Source: CAZUTO01 sp964623085 (GTDB lineage Bacteria; Pseudomonadota; Gammaproteobacteria; Pseudomonadales; GM7GCV1). Taken from it: a stretch of DNA of 5,153 nt. The stretch is taken from contig CAZUTO010000044.1 in NCBI GenBank assembly GCA_964623085.1, positions 1 to 5,153 of the forward strand. The letters run 5' to 3'. A program made the position numbers and the translations under genes. Shown here piece by piece: positions 1-5,153 of the stretch. How positions within the stretch are numbered: the stretch's first letter is position 1; each line of letters starts with the position of its first letter. Below the pieces are notes generated by a model. That model saw nothing but the letters and a program-made list of their open reading frames with translations, ran no database searches and was not told the origin of the DNA.

Positions 1-39
1 AGTGTGACGATTTTTTACATTGTTAAGAAAAAGGCTTTG

Positions 40-56
40 TGTGAGACAGTGTCACA
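40..56. promoter_or_regulatory. TGTGA-N7-TCACA dyad, candidate regulator site
   Basis: Two perfect 5-base half-sites, TGTGA (40-44) and TCACA (52-56), face each other across seven bases. They resemble CRP/Vfr half-sites, but the classical site has a six-base spacer. A second dyad, GACA-G-TGTC (45-53), overlaps it with its centre one base to the right. The site sits more than 300 bases before the first gene, which is far for a simple activator site. A regulatory role is inference; the same bases could form a short hairpin. Confidence 0.25.
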
Positions 57-170
57 GCAAGATTGTGGCGTTAACTTCCATTTCGTTGGCCGTTACGATT
101 TGATACTCCCTTCTATAGGTAATATGCGCAATAAAAATCAATTATCCATGAATGCAAGATAATATGAATA

Positions 171-189
171 ACTTCTCGAGACGAGAAGT
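171..189. repeat. Perfect 8-3-8 inverted repeat in the leader
   Basis: ACTTCTCG (171-178) is followed by AGA and then its exact reverse complement CGAGAAGT (182-189). In DNA it could be an operator for a dimeric repressor; in RNA it would form an eight-pair stem with a three-base loop. The nearest T run (212-218) begins 22 bases after the stem, so it does not look like a normal intrinsic terminator. It lies about 190 bases before the ABC transporter start. I recognise no specific regulator for it. Confidence 0.5.
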
Positions 190-307
190 GTTTACCATGA
201 CTTAGTAGCTATTTTTTTGAGGGAATGTTCGCAAAATTTGGTTTTTGCTAACCAGCTTTAAAAGGCTCAATGCTATGTTGTGTGAGTGTTAATATTGTTG
301 CTCAATG

Positions 308-313
308 TATAAA
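308..313 (+). promoter_or_regulatory. Possible -10 box of the operon promoter
   Basis: TATAAA matches the sigma-70 -10 consensus at five of six bases and lies about 65 bases before the ABC transporter start. No good TTGACA-like hexamer lies 16-18 bases upstream; the best-spaced hexamer is AGTGTT at 285-290. If real, the promoter is probably weak or activator-dependent. The TTGTGTGAG repeat copy at 278-286 ends where a -35 element would sit. Confidence 0.25.
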
Positions 314-377
314 ACCTTATGCATGCGGCGTTAATGTCTGATGTAATTCAGCAGCTGAAAAAGTATAGAGACTTGGA

Positions 378-2537
378 ATGTCCCAAGAATATGATGTAAA
401 TATCCCGGAAACGTCTTTAACTGATGCATTGGCGCGTCTTGCGCAATACTTCAATAAAGAACTCAGCGGCGATCAGTTGTTTGATACTGAAGTCGGGGGT
501 GCGCCTGTCAGTTTTCAGCGTGCAGGCCGCTTATTAGCTAAAGTAGGTTTGTCAGCAACGCATTCAACAGTGGACAGCGTTGATTCTTTGGATAGCCCCT
601 GTTGCGTGGCATTGGAAAATGGGAAATTTCTAACGATCTTTTACCAAAAAGATCAGTACTTTTGTGTGGCCGACAATAAAACGGACACAGGCATAAAAGA
701 AATTTCAAAAGCGAGCCTAGAAGAAGTCTTTAGCGGCTCAGTTCTTTTTGTTTCTAAATCTCTCGAAGGCATTCAGACGGAGCTTGTATCTCGCCCAAAA
801 GAAGGACATTGGTTTTGGCGCGAGATAAAACAACAAAAAGGGTTGTTCCGCGACGCGGTGATTGGCTCGCTATGTGCCAATATGTTGGCGGCCTGCATCG
901 CGTTGTTCTCTCTCCAGATTTATGATCGAGTGATTCCGCATCAATCCACTGCCACCCTATGGGCATTGGTAGCGGGTGTGGTTGGCGCGATACTGCTTGA
1001 AACCATGTTAAGAATATCAAGAGCGCATTTGCTGGATGCCTCAGGACGTCAATTAGAGCTTCGGCTCTCTGAATTTTTATATGAAAAATTTATTCGAGCT
1101 CGCCTTTCACCACAATCAATGGATCCTGGTGCGAAAGTGCACGCCGTTAAAGAATTTGGTTCTGTCAGAGAGTTTTTTACCGCGGCATCGATAGGATCCG
1201 CTGCGGACATTCCTTTTTCAATCGTGTTCTTGGTACTCATCTATATTATTGCTGGCAACCTTGCGTTTATTATTTTGTTTGCCATGGCGTTAATCGTAAT
1301 GCCAAGCCTTCTCTCGCAGAAAAAAATAGCGAGTCTATCGGAAGAAATGCTGGGTGGTTCCTCTGCTGCCGGTAAGGCGTTAATAGAGTCTGCATATGGA
1401 CAGGACAGCATTAAGTCGTGCCAAGCTGAAGGCTACTTCCAAAAAAAATGGGAAGACATTTGTGCGCTTAATGCGGAGAAAACGACCGAGCAGCGCGTGC
1501 TAAGCGCAGGCTTGACCTATAGCGCGCAAGCCATTCAGCAAACAGCCTATGTGGTGGCGATCACTGCCGGTGTGTTCTTGGTGTTTTCCGGTGACTTTAC
1601 TGTGGGCTCCATGATTGCCGTCAGTATTCTTTCCACGAGAACCTTGTCGCCAGTGACCCAGTTGTCGTCTATTTTGTCTCGCTGGCAGCAAGTAAAAGCC
1701 TCTATGACTGCACTTGATGAAATAGTAGAAGCAGACCAAGACTACCCGCAGGATCGAAAGTTTTTACGGCGACCAGTGTTGAATGGTGGGATAAAAGTTG
1801 AGAATTTGAAATTTCAGTACCAAGAAGAAAAGTTAGTGTTAAACATTCCGCAGTTAATGTTTTCTCCGGGTGAAAAAGTGGCCTTACTAGGTGCAAACGG
1901 ATCGGGTAAAACGACGCTGCTCAAAGTTCTATCTGGGCTTTACCAAACGGAAGGCGGCGTGCTGACTATCGATGGGTTAGATGTTAATCAGATTGATCCG
2001 CGTGATATTCGGCAGAATATTGGCTACTTCCCTCAAGAGGTAAAACTCTTTGCCGGTACATTGAGAGACAACCTGACTTTTGGTGAGAATCGATGGGATG
2101 AGGCGTTTCTTCTTGAAGCCATTGAGTTTGCAGGGCTATCGAATTTCTTGAGCTCAGATCCTTACGGTCTTGATCGTGTGATCGGCGACGGCGGTGTGGG
2201 CTTTTCGCTTGGTCAGCGTCAATGCATTGGACTGGCACGACTATATTTACAGGATCCAAAAGTGGTACTCCTCGATGAACCAACAGCAAGTTTGGATCAG
2301 GGTTTAGAGGTGAAAGTGATCGCGTCTTTCTCGACTTGGCTAAAAGGACGAACCTGCATTATGACAACGCATCGTGTTCAACCGCTTAATTTGGTCGACC
2401 GAATTATTGTGTTGCAGGATGGACAGCTAGTTTTGGATGACAAGCGCGACGCTGCACTAAAAAAACTAGGCGCCACGCCGGACGCGGTTAAAAACGATGT
2501 GAATCAGGAAAAGGAAGGACCCGATGTCGCAGCATAA
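378..2537 (+). CDS. Type I secretion ABC transporter/ATPase, LapB/LssB-like
   Basis: This 719-residue inner-membrane protein would be the energy-coupling exporter of a type I secretion system. Residues about 10-130 resemble a C39 peptidase domain but lack its catalytic residues: there is no cysteine before C75, and K83 stands where the histidine is expected. It is therefore a C39-like, substrate-binding domain rather than a processing protease. Six hydrophobic segments follow at about 159-181, 191-212, 275-293, 295-312, 388-404 and 407-425. The nucleotide-binding domain (about 472-700) has an A-loop tyrosine (Y481), Walker A GANGSGKT (505-512), Q-loop Q553, signature FSLGQ (609-613, usually LSGGQ), Walker B VVLLDE (629-634) and H-loop H665, so ATP hydrolysis should work. 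The stretch ILSTRTLSPVTQL before the ATPase domain is typical of the LapB/LssB family. The start is set by an in-frame TAG at 366-368; ATG 378 is the first start codon after it, with a weak upstream AGAGA. The gene overlaps the adaptor gene by 14 bases. The cargo is unknown. Confidence 0.93.
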   Translation: MSQEYDVNIPETSLTDALARLAQYFNKELSGDQLFDTEVGGAPVSFQRAGRLLAKVGLSATHSTVDSVDSLDSPCCVALENGKFLTIFYQKDQYFCVADNKTDTGIKEISKASLEEVFSGSVLFVSKSLEGIQTELVSRPKEGHWFWREIKQQKGLFRDAVIGSLCANMLAACIALFSLQIYDRVIPHQSTATLWALVAGVVGAILLETMLRISRAHLLDASGRQLELRLSEFLYEKFIRARLSPQSMDPGAKVHAVKEFGSVREFFTAASIGSAADIPFSIVFLVLIYIIAGNLAFIILFAMALIVMPSLLSQKKIASLSEEMLGGSSAAGKALIESAYGQDSIKSCQAEGYFQKKWEDICALNAEKTTEQRVLSAGLTYSAQAIQQTAYVVAITAGVFLVFSGDFTVGSMIAVSILSTRTLSPVTQLSSILSRWQQVKASMTALDEIVEADQDYPQDRKFLRRPVLNGGIKVENLKFQYQEEKLVLNIPQLMFSPGEKVALLGANGSGKTTLLKVLSGLYQTEGGVLTIDGLDVNQIDPRDIRQNIGYFPQEVKLFAGTLRDNLTFGENRWDEAFLLEAIEFAGLSNFLSSDPYGLDRVIGDGGVGFSLGQRQCIGLARLYLQDPKVVLLDEPTASLDQGLEVKVIASFSTWLKGRTCIMTTHRVQPLNLVDRIIVLQDGQLVLDDKRDAALKKLGATPDAVKNDVNQEKEGPDVAA
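2511..2519 (+). promoter_or_regulatory. Strong Shine-Dalgarno of the adaptor gene, inside the ABC gene
   Basis: AAGGAAGGA contains two overlapping purine-rich ribosome-binding options, ending 4 and 8 bases before ATG 2524. It lies within the last codons of the ABC transporter gene. This supports the chosen adaptor start and suggests coupled translation of the two proteins. Confidence 0.7.
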
Positions 2538-3687
2538 CTTGCTCGAAATTCAACGACCTTTATGGACAATTAGACTTGCTGCGGCGAGCATTGCTTTCTT
2601 TTTGATCTGGGCGTCTTTTGCATCGCTTGATCGCATTGTGCGGGGGCCGGGGAAGGTCGTGCCCTCGTCAAAAGCGCAAATTATTCAGAGCTTGGAAGGC
2701 GGTATTTTAAGCGAATTACTTGTTTGGGAAGGGAAGGTTGTTGAAAAAGGCGAAACCCTTGCTCGGCTGAGCGATGCCAGGTTCGACGGCTCTTATAAAG
2801 AGCTCGAAGGCCAAGTACTTGCACTAAAAGCACGGCTTTTTCGCCTCGAGCGCGAACAAGAATTTGCAGAAACCCTAGAGCTGCCAGAAGAGTTTTGGAA
2901 TAAAGATCGCAATCTCGCGCAGTCCGAAGATCAATTTTTCAAAGCGCGTAGGGCAGAATATTTATCGACACGTGCGTCACTGGAAAGTGCCATCTCGTTG
3001 GCGGAAGAAAAAACATCAATGCTCACAAGGTTGACGCGCGATAGGCTATCACCGGAGATTGAGCTCCTTAATGCTCGCCAAGCTCATAATGAAGCTGAAG
3101 CGAAACTAAGGACGTTAGAAAGCGAATATCGTACGTCGCGGTCAGAAGAATATGCGGCGGCATTGACTGAATTAAAGCAATTGGAAGCGACATTGGGTAT
3201 CCGTGCGGATCAACTCGATCGTACGGTGCTAGTATCGCCCGCGCGTGCAATCGTTAACGAGATTATGGTAACCACCATCGGTGGTGTTGCGCCTCCTGGT
3301 GAGCCAATTTTGGAGCTTACTCCACTTGATGACGCACTCCGAATCGAGGCCAGAGTTTCGCCAAAGGATGTCGCTTTTGTGCGGTCAGATATGCCGGCGA
3401 CAATAAAGCTCACTGCCTTTGATTACACTATTTATGGGTCCCTAAAAGGTAGCGTTGTTCATGTGAGCTCCGATACGTTTGAAGACGAAACACAGCGCGA
3501 TGAGCAACCTTATTATAAAGTGCTTGTCGAAGTGAGTGCCGATGCATTGGAAGAAGCCCATCCGGATATCGAGATTCGCCCAGGTATGATTGCCGATGCA
3601 GAACTGCATGTGGGTAGTCGTACGGTTTTTCAGTATCTTACAAAGCCAATATTTAAAACCTACGACACGGCGTTTCGAGAACCATAG
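2524..3687 (+). CDS. Type I secretion periplasmic adaptor, HlyD family, LapC-like
   Basis: This 387-residue protein is the membrane-fusion (adaptor) subunit that links the inner-membrane ABC transporter to the outer-membrane channel. A short cytoplasmic N-terminus is followed by one membrane anchor (about 17-34). Next comes a lipoyl-like half-motif (about 41-82) with the EGGI motif at 58-61 and the pattern EGKVVEKGETLARL. Residues about 85-235 are charged, helical and heptad-like, as in the coiled-coil hairpin. The second lipoyl half and beta-barrel follow (about 238-365), with SPARAIVNEI, VTTIGGV, PPGEPILELTPLDD and RPGMIADAEL, all characteristic of HlyD/LapC proteins. The C-terminal pattern YLTKPIFK is also typical. 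The protein is shorter than the 430-480 residues I expect for the family, and the shortfall appears to lie in the hairpin. The gene begins inside the end of the ABC gene, behind a strong ribosome-binding site, so both belong to one operon. Family assignment is firm; orthology to LapC itself is inference. Confidence 0.93.
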   Translation: MSQHNLLEIQRPLWTIRLAAASIAFFLIWASFASLDRIVRGPGKVVPSSKAQIIQSLEGGILSELLVWEGKVVEKGETLARLSDARFDGSYKELEGQVLALKARLFRLEREQEFAETLELPEEFWNKDRNLAQSEDQFFKARRAEYLSTRASLESAISLAEEKTSMLTRLTRDRLSPEIELLNARQAHNEAEAKLRTLESEYRTSRSEEYAAALTELKQLEATLGIRADQLDRTVLVSPARAIVNEIMVTTIGGVAPPGEPILELTPLDDALRIEARVSPKDVAFVRSDMPATIKLTAFDYTIYGSLKGSVVHVSSDTFEDETQRDEQPYYKVLVEVSADALEEAHPDIEIRPGMIADAELHVGSRTVFQYLTKPIFKTYDTAFREP

Positions 3688-3745
3688 AGAGCCATAGTCT
3701 GTTATCTTAATAGCTGGATGCAAACACTTTAGAGCGGGCAAGATC
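3688..3745 (+). other. 58-base spacer between adaptor and channel genes
   Basis: The gap is short enough for the outer-membrane channel gene to be co-transcribed with the two genes before it. No terminator-like hairpin with a T run is visible. CCATAG occurs twice, 10 bases apart (3682-3687 and 3692-3697), the first copy including the adaptor stop codon; this looks like a small imperfect tandem repeat. Only a weak ribosome-binding sequence (GCGGGCAAGA) precedes ATG 3746. Confidence 0.5.
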
Positions 3746-5128
3746 ATGCAGTATTATCAGTGGATAAAAACAGCTTTTTGGTCGCTAAGTATGCTGACGT
3801 TGATGTGTTCATGCGCATCAAACACGAGTGACGGAGCGCGCCAGCCTGTGCCTTCTTTGCCTATACCGTTTTATGGTGCTAAGAGGGTTACCGATGTGCC
3901 GCAAGAGCAAAGTATTGCTGTTGCTGCCAATGATTCCTTTTATACCCAAAATGAAATTTATCGACAAATCGCGGAAGGCGTTGCGCGTCACGGTGCTCTA
4001 GCTTCCGAATATGGCTTATTGGCAACACGGTATAACCATGAGCTATTCCGCCGATCTATTCTTCCCCAAATCACACCTGTCTCAAGTGTTGATGATGAGG
4101 GTAATCTCATTTTTAGGCTGCAGATCGAGCAGGTCATTTTTGACAGCGGGCGGTTTAAAGCAGGAAACAGGATTCTAGATGCAGAACAAGCAGTCGCATT
4201 TGCAGATTTTGCTATCGAATATAACGAACGTATCGGCACAGCAATAGGTGCCTATTTCCGTCAATATATGCATGCCTCTCTCGCAGAGACGTCTGAAGAA
4301 TACTTAGCTCGCTATACCTCTTTTCAAGAGATGGCCCGCCGCCGACTAGAAGGGGGTGTTGGTAGTCAGTCAGAGCTTGGTTTATTTGAACTCAAACAGT
4401 CAGAGGCGAAAGCGGATGCTCTTAGCGACATGGCAGAAGCAGAGGCCGCCAAGCGTGAATTGGAAAGTCTTATTGGGCATCCAATTGATACGCCGCCGCC
4501 GCTCATGGATTTTGGTGATCTAAACGAGAGTATGCCTCCCGTCGTGGCGAGAGCGATTGCCGAAAGAAGTATAGCCGCTGGTGAGTATAGCGCTGAACGT
4601 GCAGAGTCTTTGCCGCGCCTAAGTGTTCGCGGCAGCGTCGGTACAGGTACATCGCAAGGCCTTGGGTTTGATGATCGAATTAATTCTTATGCAGCCGATT
4701 TTCAGCTGAGCAAGCCACTTACATGGGGTAGCGATTACGGCCTAAAAGCGGCGGGTGCAGCGGTGGACTCAGCGGCAGCAGCAGTGGAACAGGCGCGCCG
4801 CGATGCTGATTTACAACTTCAGGTGCTCGATATACGTATTACTAACCTGATGGAGCAGCTGCGAATATCTGACAGCTTGCTTCAGCAAGCAGAAACACGA
4901 GTCGATGATTTCGAAAGACAATTTCTTGGCGGCGCTGTCGGCATTGTCGAAGCGGTGGGCATCGTAGACACCTATAGACGTATTGCTCGAAGTCAAATTG
5001 AGAGCCGCTTTAATTTACTATCCGCACAGCAAGAAAAGGTGCAATTTCTGGGCCTATTAGGCCCCTACAAGCAGCTTGATGATCCAGGTAACCCCGAATC
5101 AACTGGCGGCCTTTCTAACGAAAATTGA
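3746..5128 (+). CDS. TolC-family outer-membrane channel, probable lipoprotein (T1SS exit duct)
   Basis: This 460-residue protein would form the trimeric outer-membrane duct of the secretion system. The N-terminus (1-23) is a short signal peptide: K8, a hydrophobic stretch, then MCSC, a relaxed lipobox with C23 as the likely lipidated residue and A24 following, which is compatible with outer-membrane sorting. Two similar halves follow, as in all TolC/OEP proteins. In the first half a strand begins LPQITPVSS (106-114), then helices run at about 136-245 with the turn GGVGSQSEL (203-211). In the second half a strand begins LPRLSVRGS (289-297), then helices run at about 328-435 with the turn GGAVGIVEAVG (395-405). 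The total length is usual for the family. ATG 3746 is the first start codon after an in-frame TAG at 3695; starting at M16 instead would destroy the signal peptide. Linkage to the exporter genes assigns it to this system, comparable in role to LapE, though a wider role as a shared TolC is possible. Confidence 0.9.
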   Translation: MQYYQWIKTAFWSLSMLTLMCSCASNTSDGARQPVPSLPIPFYGAKRVTDVPQEQSIAVAANDSFYTQNEIYRQIAEGVARHGALASEYGLLATRYNHELFRRSILPQITPVSSVDDEGNLIFRLQIEQVIFDSGRFKAGNRILDAEQAVAFADFAIEYNERIGTAIGAYFRQYMHASLAETSEEYLARYTSFQEMARRRLEGGVGSQSELGLFELKQSEAKADALSDMAEAEAAKRELESLIGHPIDTPPPLMDFGDLNESMPPVVARAIAERSIAAGEYSAERAESLPRLSVRGSVGTGTSQGLGFDDRINSYAADFQLSKPLTWGSDYGLKAAGAAVDSAAAAVEQARRDADLQLQVLDIRITNLMEQLRISDSLLQQAETRVDDFERQFLGGAVGIVEAVGIVDTYRRIARSQIESRFNLLSAQQEKVQFLGLLGPYKQLDDPGNPESTGGLSNEN

Positions 5129-5153
5129 GGTTTGTGTTGGTTCTGCTAGCGTT
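5129..5153. other. Unassigned 25-base tail
   Basis: After the TGA of the channel gene only 25 bases remain. They show no hairpin with a T run and no start codon preceded by a ribosome-binding site, so it cannot be said whether the operon ends here or continues beyond the window. Confidence 0.4.

Larger units (their letters stand above)
1..377. other. A/T-rich non-coding leader upstream of the T1SS operon
   Basis: No reading frame of credible length runs through this stretch on either strand; the longest ATG-started frames on the + strand that I found by eye are 21-23 codons. It is clearly richer in A/T than the genes that follow. It holds an 8-3-8 inverted repeat at 171-189, a seven-T run at 212-218, a 9-base direct repeat (37-45 and 278-286), a TGTGA/TCACA dyad at 40-56 and a possible -10 box at 308-313. 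It most likely contains the promoter and regulatory sites of the secretion operon. The gene to its left lies outside the window, so whether the region is shared with a divergent or upstream gene cannot be told. Confidence 0.7.

Noticed and set aside
40..56. Canonical CRP binding site
   Set aside because: The spacer between TGTGA and TCACA is seven bases, not six, and the distance to the gene is large; kept only as a low-confidence dyad.
124..205. Two tiny reading frames of 12 and 13 codons (124-162 and 164-205)
   Set aside because: Both are very short and lack good ribosome-binding sites; the second simply reads through the inverted repeat.
171..218. Inverted repeat plus T run as an intrinsic terminator
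   Set aside because: The seven-T run starts 22 bases after the stem, too far for a Rho-independent terminator, and the stem is short.
67..334. Direct repeat GGCGTTAA (67-74 and 327-334)
   Set aside because: Eight bases with no shared flanking sequence is compatible with chance in a region of this size.
1..377. c-di-GMP riboswitch or sigma-54 promoter, either of which would fit a biofilm adhesin exporter
   Set aside because: I could not find the conserved GEMM core, nor a GG-N10-GC pair with the proper flanking bases.
378..770. Active C39 bacteriocin-processing peptidase fused to the transporter
   Set aside because: The catalytic cysteine and histidine are absent, so leader-peptide processing is not supported.
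1984..2289. 101-residue minus-strand reading frame
   Set aside because: It is antisense to the conserved ATPase domain of the ABC transporter, and its translation is a low-complexity mix without recognisable domains.
3442..3747. 101-residue minus-strand reading frame
   Set aside because: It lies opposite the end of the adaptor gene, whose protein is clearly recognisable; the antisense translation shows no family features.
5050..5064. GGGCCTA-T-TAGGCCC palindrome as a terminator or operator
   Set aside because: It lies inside the channel coding sequence, encodes the ordinary residues LGLLGP near the C-terminus and has no T run after it.

Overview
The window holds one compact locus: a complete three-gene type I secretion system (T1SS), all on the + strand. 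About 375 bases of A/T-rich leader DNA precede it and 25 bases of unassigned sequence follow it. The sequence is of moderate G+C. The proteins look like those of a Gram-negative proteobacterium, since the system needs an outer membrane. The close match of the first two proteins to the LapB/LapC (LssB-type) exporter families suggests a gammaproteobacterium, perhaps marine. That placement is inference, as nothing in the window fixes the genus.

Layout. Bases 1-377 carry no convincing gene. They contain a perfect 8-3-8 inverted repeat (171-189), a 9-base direct repeat TTGTGTGAG (37-45 and 278-286), a TGTGA/TCACA dyad (40-56), a possible -10 box (308-313) and several very short reading frames. Bases 378-2537 encode the ABC transporter/ATPase, which has an inactive C39-like N-terminal domain, six membrane segments and a full nucleotide-binding domain. 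Bases 2524-3687 encode the HlyD-family periplasmic adaptor, overlapping the first gene by 14 bases behind a strong Shine-Dalgarno sequence. After a 58-base gap, 3746-5128 encodes a TolC-family outer-membrane channel with a lipoprotein-like signal.

How they work together. The ABC protein would bind the C-terminal signal of a cargo protein and power its transfer. The adaptor would link it across the periplasm to the TolC-like duct, giving one-step export to the cell surface or medium. In characterised Lap systems the cargo is a giant repeat-rich adhesin controlled by LapD/LapG. Neither cargo nor regulator lies in this window, so the substrate is unknown.

The parts that differ from a textbook system are: an ABC signature motif reading FSLGQ, an adaptor with an apparently shortened coiled-coil hairpin and atypical tip, a probably lipidated outer-membrane component, and a leader region with ordered but unexplained elements. 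I see no sign of a wholly new system, a mobile element, a CRISPR array or an RNA gene.
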